Positions 48,981-61,350 of a DNA stretch of 64,000 bases are shown here, piece after piece. Origin of the DNA: Edolisoma coerulescens (Eukaryota > Chordata > Aves > Passeriformes > Campephagidae). How positions within the stretch are numbered: position 1 is the first letter of the stretch; every line of letters begins with the position of its first letter. The notes beneath the pieces were generated by a model, which was given only the letters and a program-made list of their open reading frames with translations, was not told the origin of the DNA and did not search any database. Location of the stretch: assembly GCA_013397115.1 (NCBI GenBank), contig VWZW01001322.1:3012059-3076058 (forward strand). Reading direction: 5' to 3'. Made by a program: the position numbers and the translations under genes.

Positions 48981-49066
48981 ATAGAATCATAGAATCATAG
49001 AATATGCTGAGTTTGAAGGGATCTATCAGGATCATCAAGTCCAGCTCCTGGCCCTGCACAGCTGAC
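48981..49066 (-). mobile_element. CR1 LINE 3' end, about 85 bases
   Basis: The plus strand starts ATAGAATCATAGAATCATAG, then TGCTGAGTTTGAAGGG, ATCAGGATCATCAAGTCCAG and CTCCTGGCCCTGCACAG, the complement of the 3' end of a CR1 subfamily with ATTCTATG terminal units and the GTGCAGGGCCAGGAG block. Only the extreme 3' end was inserted or remains. The terminal repeats are intact, so it is relatively well preserved. Confidence 0.92.
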
Positions 49067-49748
49067 TGCTAACTGCTTGGTTATAACAATTTTTAAGTCT
49101 GCGCATTAGCTGAAAAGAAAAAGACTGGTGTAAAATGCAGTGTTTCCATCTCCTTAATGAAAAATTAATTATCTATTTCCTGGTTTGTAATGTCCTGTGT
49201 GTTGTATGACCATAGAAGAACCATCCTAAGTGCATTTCAAATAGATTCATGTTTGTATTATTTTGTACAGCTAAGGTCACGTTTCTCTCTGTAACTTTCT
49301 ACTTGTATTCCTGAATATGTTACAGATATTTATTTTTAACTAAATCTTTAACAATTATTATAATGTTGTATAATGTTGAGAAAACTTTTCTTTGGTGTTA
49401 TAAAAAGGAGCTGATGTATCACATCACTAGAGGTCTTAAATCTGCAAAGTTAATCTGAAAGGAATTTTATTTGTCATTTTTCTCAGGGATTTTCAAGGGT
49501 TACCTTTAGCAAAATCCCATGCCAATGAAAGTGAATTTGACAATACAGAATTTATGAAGCATCGTCCCATTAAATCTTCTACAGCTTCCACTGACTTCAG
49601 AGGACTGATAGGTAGGGCCCACAGCAGGAAAACTTTTATCAGTACATGTTTAAAAACAGTTTATTCTCTGACTGTCTGGGTCTCCAAGGACAAATTTAGC
49701 AATGAAAATGAGAGGAAGCACTAAAAGTGTTAAACCAAACCAGAGATT

Positions 49749-49766
49749 TGTGTGTGTGTGTGTGTG
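49749..49766. repeat. (TG)9 microsatellite
   Basis: Nine uninterrupted TG units. Confidence 0.97.
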
Positions 49767-50296
49767 TTTATGCAAGGCACTTGAATAGTCTCTTTGGAGT
49801 TCAGAAGAGGTGAAGTTCTCCATGTAGGGATATCCTAGGCATGTCAACAACATACAGAGTAATTAATATAGCTTAATGTATAACAGGAAGTTTTCATGGA
49901 TCACAATTAGATCACCAAGCTTAGCAATTTTGTCATGAGGAACATAAAACATTTTGTAAGTTTAAAGATCCAGACTCAGCAAAAAACAACTGTTACAGTA
50001 TCATGAAATAAAATGCTTAGTCCTTTTATAAAATAATTACCAATATTTGCAATTTCTATAAGTGAATTAATATTTGTTTTTCTTATTGAAAATCTTCAGA
50101 GCCTAAAAAATTTTTCCTTGCTGGTTGTCCATCATTGACACTGCACTTTGTCTACATACAGAAACTCATAATTCAGGTTTAAAGTAAGAGTCATTTTGTA
50201 TTTGAAAACCTCACATCATTCCCTCTTTTAAAGTGATGGAAGTGTTAAGGGGCTATTGCTAGAGTGTTTTTGATGCAGCACTTTTTGAAAGCAGCA

Positions 50297-50334
50297 GATC
50301 ATTAATATTAACACCAGGTTTAATATTAATGATA
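50297..50334. other. AT-rich 14-bp perfect inverted repeat
   Basis: ATCATTAATATTAA (50298-50311) and TTAATATTAATGAT (50320-50333) are perfect reverse complements around the 8-base spacer CACCAGGT. Each arm contains TAAT/ATTA homeodomain cores. It could extrude as a cruciform or be a paired protein-binding site; neither is shown. Confidence 0.8.
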
Positions 50335-51184
50335 AAATTTACAATATGGTATTAAAATTTAAATGAAGAGAGTACTGTGGAAATACCAGTTGTATACATA
50401 AATATAAAATGGAATATCTCATATGGGAATTTATTCTCCATCCCTGTGCAATTTTGACTGCATATCACTTGGGTAACAATCTGCTAAGGAGAGATCTAAC
50501 CAACAAATCACTCAAGCCCCTTCACAAATTCTTTGTTTAAATATTATTTTCTAGAGCTGAAACCTTGGAAGTACTTTGGTTTTACAGTTCACCTCTTAGA
50601 GGTATAGTATAAAGTCTTTACAAAGGCTCTGAAAATAACCCTTTTATATTAAAAAAAATAAAAACAAAGACCTAAAATAATACCTGTGTGCATTTTTGCA
50701 AATACCATATCTTGATGCACTTCAAAATTAGGTGATGTTTTTCCAGGGTATGTACTCTGAAAGGACACCACACAAACTTTGTCCTAGCAGCTGCTGCAAA
50801 GGTATACATGAATACTGTCCAGAAATGCACAGTTCCTCCCCATGTGTGCCCAGAGTCAGAACAGCTACTCTTCCAGCAGCTCCCACTGCAACAACCAACA
50901 GGATACATAGGCTCTGAGGTTTATGATCCCTGCTTAAAAAGGAGCATATGGCCATCCTACATCTGTGCACACATCTTTGCCACAGGAGCACAGCTTCTGT
51001 GTAGAATCACAATTCCTTCTCCCTACATTGTTCCCACGACTAAATATTCGTATATTATGAAAATATGCCTCTGCCTGATGTTTTTCTAGTTCCGTGAACA
51101 GTCTGGGTCTGTTCAGCTGCTACTTCCAGAGGCAGAGGGGTGGGTGAAGGAATGCAAATTTTTAAAACTGAAATGGGGTTAATA

Positions 51185-51210
51185 ATTTCCTGAATTTCCT
51201 GAATTTCCTC
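51185..51210. repeat. Tandem 9-mer ATTTCCTGA, nearly three copies
   Basis: Copies at 51185-51193 and 51194-51202 are identical and a third is partial (51203-51209). Confidence 0.95.
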
Positions 51211-51873
51211 AGCTGCAAAGTCAAAAAGTTGTGTTTTGGTGGAACACTGGACTTGAAACATTGTTTGAGGGGTTTTCTCTCACTAACTACAGTGCTACTT
51301 CAAGGTATCAATAGTTGTGCAGGTAATTAATGTTGAGATAAACAACTGCAGTGTTCTTGATAAGACAACAGTAGTGCTGCAGAATAAACCCTTAGTATGA
51401 TCAGAAATGGCAGAATCTTCATTTTATTGAGTAAATTAGAGTGTACATTTAGAGATAAGTATCAGTCCTGAGTACCAGACTGTTCTCTGCGGGAACAGTT
51501 TAGTCTGAAGTTTAAACCTTTCTCTACATTTGCCAAATGGGAGCAGCTTCATGCATAGATTCATCAAAATGCCCTTTCTACAGACTATGGATAGGAGGAT
51601 ACAAATTGGTTTCACATACAGATGAACTCAATTTCTTTTTTAATCTGCACCCTTTTTCCTCCTATACAAACTATCGCTCACTTCTCTCATCACTGAATGC
51701 TTGCTTAATCTGCAGTTTGGAAGCAAAGGCTCACATAAATAAATTTGGGAAAGTCATTGAAATATCCCATAAGAAGTTCCTCTGTATTTCCTTTTTTCCT
51801 TTTCCTAGCTTTCATTTCTTTACATTTTAGCTCTTGATCCATGTGGCTAAATTCAATGTGTCCTTATAGTGTG

Positions 51874-51875
<2 letters not shown>

Positions 51876-51911
<36 letters not shown>
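51876..51911. repeat. (AT)18 microsatellite
   Basis: Uninterrupted AT units, followed by related ATGTATAAATATGTA sequence. Confidence 0.98.
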
Positions 51912-51915
<4 letters not shown>

Positions 51916-54900
51916 AAATATGTAAGTATGAACTTATATAGATAAAATGAAAACCTACTGAATAGAAGCTGTGGGCTGTGAAAACAAATTAGCTTTTGTT
52001 TTTTTCCATGAGTTTTTTAAGGACAGTTATGCGTATATAATAAATCAAATAAATTACTTGAATCATAAGCCTTATTACAGGTTCTTATTCTTTAAAGAAT
52101 ATTTTTATTGATTCTGTATTTTTTCTCATAAAAAGGAAAAATAAAATATTTATGTAATTAAAAACTAAGGACTTCACAGATAAGAAAAAGCTAAAAGTAT
52201 CATTTAATGAAAAACATTGTGGGGTATGATTCTATTTATTCAGTATCACGTCCTGAGTTCCTGAGCTTGGAATGGGCAGCTGTATCATGAAAAAGGTATA
52301 TTCTGTCACAGTTTTGTGTATATTGGCATAAGATAAAGCCTACAATGTCTTTGTGTTGGAAAGAAAGATAATTTTTTGTGCCAACTAGTGAGGACAGAGT
52401 GGCTTGGAATGGCAAGTGAGGATTCAAGGAATTCTGCTATTACATCGCTTTCATGTTGGATGCAGATGAATATGTATTTTTAACTCTCCATTCATCAATA
52501 CTCAGATGGATCCTGCCTTTTACTTTCGTGAAATACAGGCTTGCCACTTCCTACTTGACCTCTGCACTTGAAGCAGTAGTAGAGCTGTCTCAGCATCAGG
52601 GTCTGAAGGCCAGAGCAGTGCATTTCATGCTCTAGGAAAGCAGGCTGTTAGTCAACCTATTCACTTTGGTACCCTATGTTAGGTCTATGTAAAATTAGCC
52701 CTGGCTTCTATCATTTTATCCCACTGCAGCTGTGATCTGCAACCAGGGGCTCTGACCACCAATAAAATATAAACAGTCATAATTGAAGTTATTGAGCTGA
52801 TCTAAATTTCAGCATTACATAAACAACATTACAGCTGTATTCAGGGTTGCTTCTCAACTCCTTCTAGAACCAAGTGGATTGTAGAGGTTCCACAGGATCT
52901 CACTGCTCTCATCTAAATGTTTCCTGAAAGGCCATTTACTCAACAGAGAATCCTCTCACTCACCATCTCTCACCTAAGCATGGTTAGTCAGTAGCAGTAC
53001 CTATCTCCAGGTGTGTATTGTGCAGCTCTGCCTTAAACAGAAGTTTCTGCGGTGAGCTAATCTTCCTGAATCAATGAAATCACAGTCACTCCTGATTTTG
53101 GTGAACTGCCAGCATTTTCACTGGGTGAAAAATGTTCACGTGCAACATGATCCAGTTTCTGACTCTGTCAGATCAGAAGCAAAGCCTCTGCAATGGAAGC
53201 ATTCAATATATGTTGTTGGTTCTGTGTGAACATTTAGAAATCCAGAGACAAGGCTTTGTGCCTCCTTCTCTGAGTGTGAAACTTATGACATTTCACCTAC
53301 TTTTTAATATTTATTTTAGCAGCAATAGCAAGCAGAAGCAGTAGAAGTGTGGAACTGTCAAGATTCTGACTTGATTGTAACAGAAACTGACATTCCTACA
53401 CAGAAAGTTGTATTTCAGGATAACAAAATACTTTTAGAAGTAAACATAGAGGTCACTCCCTAGGGTAGTGGGCTCTGGCTATCTTTGGAAAAGAATACAG
53501 AAGCCCTTTATTACATACAGTATAGCTTGGAATCGCTATTTCAAGAAGAAAATGAAAAATGTCAGTTTCCACAGATAAAGGGAAGCTTACAGTTTCAACC
53601 TCACAACTAGGCAGTATTGAAATGCCATTAGACTGAATCCTACTAAAATGAGAGAACAAATGGAAGTATCACTGAGTCAAGTTATAGTCATTGGTCCTGC
53701 TTTGGCTGAGCATTAATAGAAATTCCCATTATATTTCATTCTTTCATTTTTCTTTTTTTTCTTTTTTTTTTTTACCTAGTCAGGTAATCATTCCTCTGCA
53801 TAAGAGACTGTAGACTCTTTAGCCACTTAATACACATGCAGTTCATGTTTCATTTTGCAAGCCCTAGCTGTCTTTTCCAAAAGAAAAAGGCCCCCTCCAC
53901 CTCCAAAAAAGAACACACAGTGAAATTGTTCAAGGCCTTAAATAATCAAAAATGAACTATTTAATCCTAAATATTCTCTCCACGATGGCAATGTCAAGTG
54001 TCTAATAGTACTAAGGCATAAACATTAGTTTGATAATTTTTTTTTTTTTGTGACCACAAATGGAAAGACTGTAACCCCATCCTGTAATAAAAGCATCTTT
54101 CCCATCTTTCAGCTCTTCATCTCAAACACCAATAACTTCTTCTCCAAGTCACAAAGGTTGTTGCTCTGGTACAAGGAAGATGTTCATCCTCCTTGCTTCA
54201 GTCAGGCATGTTCCCCCTTTTAGCAGTTCTTACTATTTCAAATACCTGCAAAGGATAAGAGAAGCCTGGACCAATTTTCTCACAGAGATTTGGAAAGAAG
54301 AGAAATTCCGAGAAGGAAGAGGTCCCCAGCTGAAACCTGTACCAGCCCATGATTATCCCCTTGCTGCTGTCAGCAGTGCTGTTACCTTCTAGGCACAGGC
54401 TGTAGCTCATATCCACTTCTCACCAGGATTTCTGCATCTTCTTACAAATGCCTCTAAACTCGTGTTTTGACATTAGCTACAGTCATAATGAGTAATGGGA
54501 AGTAGCTATTATACATTTTATAGAATTCATGGAGCATGTATTTGCTTTTGGCATGCAGTCCAGCAGAGAACTACAAGATTAAGTAGTTACATCGTGCAAG
54601 CTGAGAGGCACATTTGCTGTATCGTTAATAAACATCATGGCTTTGGGTGTATTTAAATTAATATAATTTGTTAAATCTTTCCATACAGGAAATCAATTTT
54701 ACTAGGGTAGAGACAAAAAGTTAATCAAGCTTAGTCAGAAGAAAATTGGCCTTTTCAATTTTGTTTACAGTAAAATAACCCCATAGATTTTTAGCAAAAA
54801 AGAAAAATCAGCCGCTGAAATTGTGAAGTAAACTCTGATTTGCATAAAAGATTTCTGAAAAGTCAGGAAGGCGACAGGTTCTCTGCAGTTTTTACTGGAG

Positions 54901-57900
54901 TTTCTCGAATTACACAGGGAGTTACAAGTACAGCTTCTGTTGGCAGCAATGGAATGTCAATGAAAACACAACCCTTCAAGTGCTCTGTGCTCTGAGGAGT
55001 TCGTGCTGTGAAAGTATCCCTCCCAAATAATTTTGGTTTATGTCATATGCCCAAGGCAAATCAGTAGTTTTCTCTCATCACTACCAAAGTATTGATGTAA
55101 AAACGTAGATATAAAACAGTAATCTACAGGGCAGAACTCCCCCTGAAAAAGCAACCATTTGTCCTGATCTGTATCTCAGCAGTCTTAGCTGAATGGCTGT
55201 TGCGGAGAAGAAGTATCAGGATTTTTAAGTGTCTTCATTTTGCCTTTTGAAGAATTTATGAACCAGAAATAGGTACTGGCAGGGACCAAATCAGAAAGAA
55301 AACAGAAGCAAGGAATAGGCTTTTTGACTGTCTGCTGTAGGTGGTCATGAGTAATTTGCCAGAAGACATTCCCAGATGGTGGAACACACCCTTATAATTT
55401 TGATTTCAATGGCAAAAGTGATAATGAGTTTTATTTGTATGTTTCCCCTTTTCAAAGTTTCCCAAGGTACTCTATTCACAGTCCATATCCACTTAGACTC
55501 ATCCCTGAAATAAAACAGGGCAATAACAACCTCAGAGTGGCTGGAGAGGACATCCATTGCAGATCTGCCTTGTTTCCCTCCAGCACCTGGAGCAGCAGCA
55601 GCACCAAGAATTGGGCCTTTTCTTTCTTTTATTCCTGCTCTCTCCCACGATGATGTCTCCCTGTTTATGACAGTCACTTTCAGAAGCTGCATTAACATAA
55701 TCTACATAATCTAAATCTGACTAGTTGCCAAAGTCTTCTTCTGCAATGATGCCATGCTATTTCTTGATTTGTTAGAAATAAATAAGTGCACTCTTTTAAT
55801 ATATATATATAATATAATCTTGATGATTTCTTGTCTCATACTCTAGATTCATAGCAATGATAAATCAAACTCCTCAAACTACCTGGGCTTGCAGTTAACA
55901 CAAGTTTTGTATTTTGTATATGCAAAGCAGAGGAAGGGGGAGCTCAGAAAATTGTGAGTTTTATATTCAGCCACTGTCTTTTTTCAACTTGACTTCTGTC
56001 ATTGCTTTGCCTTTAATCAGGATTCATATTATTGTCTTGTCTCAGATTACCTTTCTTTTTCAAATCATTAAAATAGAAACTCTAAAATTGAACTTCAGAA
56101 GACATATCTCTAGATATTTTTCAGTATTTTTTCCTTCCTTTAATCAATCACTGAGACTAGACTGCAAAGTAAATATTAATCCTCATTGTTCCTTTCCCCT
56201 CATATTCATGCTTTCACTTCCATCCTCACAAATTTACACATCTCTCGTGAATCTAGTTCTTGTTTCCCTTTACTTTTCATTTTGCAAGTTGGCCCTTCCT
56301 TCTTTCTCAGAGTTCTACTTTGCATATTGACCTACATATATTTAAGCCTTAATTGACTTCCACAATATTTCTGTAGAACAAAATTGCTTTTTTTTTTTTT
56401 TGTAGTTCCATGCTTTATTCTCCATCAGGTTCTGACTCTATGTTCTTGTTTCTGAACCTCTGCATGATATCCTTTACAGAATAGTCATGGCTCTCACCTC
56501 CATTCCCAGCTCTGATCACTACACTCTGCCATGTTGTCTCCTTTTTTCCTTACAAATAAAATCTACACCTTTTGTCCCTTTTTTTTTTTTTTTCTTTCTT
56601 GTTCAGCAGGCTAAATCACTCATCCCTTTAGAATTTTTCATGATTGATATTTTGGAGTTGCTATTCCAGCAGCAGGATTGGAGCACTTCCTTCCATCTAT
56701 ACCTAGTGAACCTGATTTCTAAGAATCCTGTTCACTTTTTCACAAGTTGTCCAGAAATAAATAGCAGCCATATGATTACGAAAACTCCACCAATGCTTAA
56801 AGCCTCACTGATAGTCAATGCTCAGTAGTGATGTTGAGGAAAGATGTTCAGCTACAATTACAAAATTGGAGCTGTATTGACTTTTTACTTGAGACTCCAA
56901 CTCCCGGTAGATAGCTGAAGTGATTCTGTGTACATGACAAGATCATAACCCCTGAAGTTAGATCTATAATAATTGTAATTATTGCCCACAGAAACATAAC
57001 AGTTCACTTAATCCTTCATGGCTTCAGTAGCTATATTGAGCTCATTTTTGTAATTATGATTCTAGTGACAAAATTTCTGTGGATGGGGAAGAAAATCTCT
57101 TCTGACTGAATGTTTCATTTCTCTTTCAGAGTTGCACTGTCAACGAATAGTTTGATGTTTGTATCTAGCATTTCAGATTTTCTAATATTCCTATCTTTGA
57201 AAGTTCTTGGTCTGTCCACATGCCCTACCTTGAATCATATCCTCCCAGAGCACAGCGGGCCCTTACAATATCTTCTCTCTTCAGTAGCATGGCCAGCAGG
57301 TCTCTGTTGTATTTCCCATGGTATGGCTGGAGGGTGTGAGGGAGAGGCTGAAGATAAAAGCTTACTGGGATAGCAGGCGGCAGTCCTACTTGTATCTCTG
57401 GTTGCAAGAAATCACAGGGGAAAATTATCCCCAGAACCACAGGTGGATTTTATCTCACTAAGTCCCTTTGGCTCACCCCAAAAGAGAACAAATGAGCAAA
57501 CTGTATATATACAAGGCAGATGGGCAGGAGACCAGGAATTGGAAATAAGGCCATATTGAATGTATCTCACAGAAAATACATGGGAAAAGTTAACCAAATT
57601 GGCTTTTGGAGTTTTTTCCTAAACTGAAGACAGTTCTTTTTTGGTGAAATCAGTGGATTATAGCTCATGAACACTTGAATTCCAATCTAAAAGAATGCTG
57701 GGGAAAAAATAGGTTCTTTTGTCCCTCTTTTCTCCCTTTTATAGGAAATATGGATAAGATGACCTGACATGAATGACCTGTCATGAAATAGGTCTCCCTG
57801 TGGTGTGGAATACAGCCTCTGCATTCCATGGGACTAGTGGTGAGACAAGAACTGTCTGCCAAAACTGGGGAGTTGCATCCTGTCAGTGTGGGAAATGTTT

Positions 57901-57921
57901 AGCACTTCTAGATTGTGAGAC

Positions 57922-57942
57922 ACATAAAACCTAGTTTTATGT
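57922..57942. other. 9-bp hairpin
   Basis: ACATAAAAC and GTTTTATGT flank a 3-base loop. Function unknown. Confidence 0.5.
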
Positions 57943-59127
57943 AGTGTGACATCCCTATCAGAGTTTTCTGTCACAAAACCTGTGTTTTCCTAGACAATAC
58001 ATTTAGAGTGTATATTAAAATGCTATTTGCTTTATGACCATGTTCCAAGTCAGTTCTTGTCCACTTTGAACTTGAATGACCCTGATAGTACCAACTTTAC
58101 CAGCACTAGTTTCCAACAGAACAAATTATACATCATGGACTAACTAAAAAGGCCTAATCTCCTTAAGGAAAAGATCTCCCAATTCCTTCTTTATTTGATT
58201 AGGATTTTGAGTAGTGGAAAACAAAATCAGCAGGCAGACTTCATTAATGTATTGGGGTTCAGGAACAGTAAATTTTTAAAAATATATTTTGTGTTTTGTT
58301 TATTATTTAAGAACTTGAAAGAAATAAACAGCTTAAATGTCTCTTCCTTTCTCAGAATTATGCTCCTAGGTGCTTGTCAATTTTTAACTACATTTTCAAA
58401 GCAACACAGGGGAATTCAATCAGCTGGTCCCCATTGTTTGAGAATCTTTTGGTTCTCCTTAAAATCACTACATTGTAGTTTAAATACAAATCTATGCTTC
58501 TTCCTCTCATTTACACTTCATGCCACTTCTTCTATATTTTTAGAGTACATGGAGGACAACATCAAAACCAAGGAACTAATATATGCATTTCTAGTTGTTT
58601 GGAAAATCTGGTTTTGGAACATTAAATGATTATTTCTCTTTCTGTTTTTAGAGCTACCTTCTTTTCCAGAATCATTGATGTGATTTTTTTTCCTCAGATC
58701 TTAAACTAAATTTATCTTAAAATTAACCAGAAACAAATTCTTGCAGAATTATCAGCACACTTTTTCACACAAGTATCTCACAGACAGCCATGGCAGGAGT
58801 GTGTCCAAGTAATCAAGCAGAACAGCACCAAACACGCCTCCAGGTGAAGAGGCACAGTAAATTTTTAACTCCCTGGCACCAGGTTACATACTAAAGTATT
58901 ACCGGACTCACCAATATAATAGAAAAGATGGAAAGTGGGTGCTCTGTGCCAAAGGCCAATGTCAGGTATTACATCAGGCTTCTGTAGGAGTGAGAAATCA
59001 CCTCCCTGAGATTACACTGCCACTTTGTTGTCGTGACTTGTGAAGGAAAACCAGCTACCCTATTTTTACAAGCCTGTAAAATGCTGAAGTCCCTAGTGGA
59101 GCTGCCTGAAGCCTGCATAGATGCACA

Positions 59128-59154
59128 TAATGTGCTGCATAACACAGCACATTA
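59128..59154. other. 10-bp hairpin
   Basis: TAATGTGCTG (59128-59137) and CAGCACATTA (59145-59154) are perfect inverted repeats around a 7-base loop. Function unknown. Confidence 0.55.
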
Positions 59155-60283
59155 AATTCCAAAGGGGAGAGCTTCAGCATCTCTGGCTGATTTCCCAACA
59201 GGTCCAGAACGTTATAGAAAGAACAAGATGTTCAGACAAGAAGTGAAGAGCACTATGTTCATAATAGCAACTGAATACATAATGACCAACAGTAAGGGAA
59301 GAATGAATATACAGAGCTACGTGCAAGATATGCAGCAAGTCCTGCCTTGGCTTGCAGACCACTCAGAACTAACTTCAGTGCCCACTCTGGCAGTAACACA
59401 ATTGGTGATCCAAATGCTGCAGCCATGAATACCAAGCCTGTAGTGATCATCTACACACCGCATGCCAAGATCATTCCCTTTGCTGAGAGGAGAATCACAG
59501 TATCTAAGTGGCCCTGCTGAGCCATTCCAGTATCCAGGCACACTGCAAAGTAGGCCACTCTCAGCATGACTATGGTATTTTCTTTTATATACACTAGCCA
59601 TATGGTAAAAATAAGACCCAGATTTTGCAAAGGGCTCTGTACAGCTAGACTTGCTTTTTAAGCTAAACCAGGTCACTGTTTTGTTGATGCAGTTTCATGC
59701 TTAGGAATTGCACTGAATTGAAGGCACTAGCCGTAATGTCAGATACTTTATTACATGATTTTCTGGAAGCAGTCATCTGCATATCCTTGTAGCACATCAT
59801 TATAGGTGAAAAATCATTCCTGCAGATACAGAAAAAGACTAAATTAAGACAGGCACTGAAGGTCCCATTTGCTGGTATCATTTGTCACTGCACAAAAATC
59901 AATGATTATACTTAAAAAAGACATCTTATCTATGTACAATGCAAAGTAAAGATACAAACCACTTGACATCTTAAGAGTCTCTTGACATCTTAAAACTGTT
60001 TCAGGAGTGAAGAACTCTATTCATATTATCTTTGAAACCTGCTGCTCCCCAGCTGGGATCATCTGGGAAAAGCATGAGAGGTCACATCTCTTCAATTTCT
60101 GTGTAATAATTTCTGACTCTGAGTATGGTCATTCCCAAAAATCAGGTCAATAATACAAAAAAAATCTTCAAATATGCATTGTAAGCATGAGATAATGAAA
60201 CCATGTGCATGCTGTATCAAAATTATGTCAAACTAAACATTTTTCAACAATCATGATAGTTCATGAATTTTTCCTGAGGTTCT

Positions 60284-61350
60284 TGACCATCTTGGCAGTA
60301 ATCCACTGGACACTCTTGTTTTCTCAATATCCTTCTTGAAATGGCCCAAAAGTGGATGAATGTCAGGCGTGAGTGAACTCACCTGTGACAACAAGGGAAA
60401 TAACAACTACAAAAACTTTCTTTGATCCACTGGCAATGCTTCTTTTAATGTTTCTCTGAGTTTCTTCTATACTGGTTTGTGAGGTTTGTCTTATCTGATA
60501 TGAGAGCAAAATATTGGCTGATATTCAAATCAGCGTCCACTCTGACTGCTCAGGTTGTCTTTGACAGGTTTGCTACTTATTCTGCCAGTTCCCAGCCTGT
60601 GAAGGTTTACATAGTTCTTTTTCTCAGCACTGAGATATTTATACTTTTAATTTTGAACACCATGAGGCTTTAGCTGGTCCATTTTGGTATTTTCCTGTGG
60701 TCCGTCTGATCAAAATTCTGCCATTTGGCATATCAATCAATTTTCTCCTTGATGTACCATCATCCATAAATTTGCTGAGAGTGTATTATGTCACATCATC
60801 CAGCCTGCTGATGAAGATGTTGAATAATACCAGCTCCAGTATTGACCCTAGGGTAGCTCTGTACCTCTGCCAAATGAACATCAAGCTATTGATTACTGCA
60901 CAATGAGCTTGGCAGGTTGGCAGTACAGCTGGGTTTCAAATAGTGTAACAGCCCATTTGTACAGCCCACGGTTCCTCTGTTTCCAACTAAGAAATGCCTG
61001 GAAGCCAGTGTCAAAAGCATTGCTCAGACTCTAGGTGCATTAACCCACTCTCCTCTCAGACACATATTTGGTGTTTTCTTCAGATAAAAAACAAGCAGTT
61101 GGGTCAAGTAAGTTTTGCCCTGGTAAACCAGCTGTGACTAATTTGATTTCTTTCTTTCTCAGAAACGAATTCCAAGAGGACATGTTTCCTGATCAGGGAT
61201 TGAGGTGAGGCCTACACTTCCTTATTTCCTTCTGGCTGTTCTTTGGATGGAAGCAACATTTGCTTTTTTCCAGTTATTGGGGACCTTGAGTAACACACCT
61301 TTTCATTAGATGATAGACACTTTTAGTGCTATCTCTTTGGGCACCCATGG
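60284..61350 (-). mobile_element. Old CR1 LINE ORF2 copy, heavily decayed
   Basis: Antisense CR1 ORF2 can be followed across about 1.07 kb in the correct order. From the upstream side on the minus strand: VPNNWKKANV (about 61288-61256), the GKKEDPGNYRP area without its exact match, the FTKG-type block near 61130-61100, the DTGFQ-type stretch for the segment that in intact copies reads KAFDTV (about 61020-60990), the VLGPVLFNIFI-like block (GAGTCAATACTGGAGCTGGT and TATTCAACATCTTCATCAGC at 60848-60807), then the KFADDTK region around 60780-60760, the LHLG region near 60610-60600, and the VQFW...ERVQR region around 60350-60310. Many indels and stops occur and no 3' terminus is visible. Divergence is clearly greater than in the 4.4- and 7.7-kb copies, so this is the oldest recognisable CR1 here. 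Exact ends are uncertain by tens of bases. Confidence 0.82.

Larger units (their letters stand above)
49067..60283. other. Unique AT-rich noncoding DNA
   Basis: No gene is recognisable. It holds (TG)9 at 49749-49766, an AT-rich 14-bp palindrome at 50297-50334, a tandem 9-mer at 51185-51210, (AT)18 at 51876-51911, T/C runs at 53744-53773 and 56579-56596, a short AT run near 55800-55818 and two short hairpins (57922-57942, 59128-59154). Open frames up to 144 codons (58195-58629, plus) have the composition of random AT-rich DNA. Confidence 0.6.

Noticed and set aside
55914..56330. 138-codon plus-strand open frame
   Set aside because: Same T-rich composition effect and no recognised motif.
58195..58629. 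144-codon plus-strand open frame as a membrane protein
   Set aside because: Phe/Leu/Ile-rich composition follows from T-rich DNA; no family pattern was seen.
59600..59660. Old repeat suggested by CCCAGATTTTGCAAAGGGCT
   Set aside because: The match to remembered reptile repeat strings is too short to support a call.
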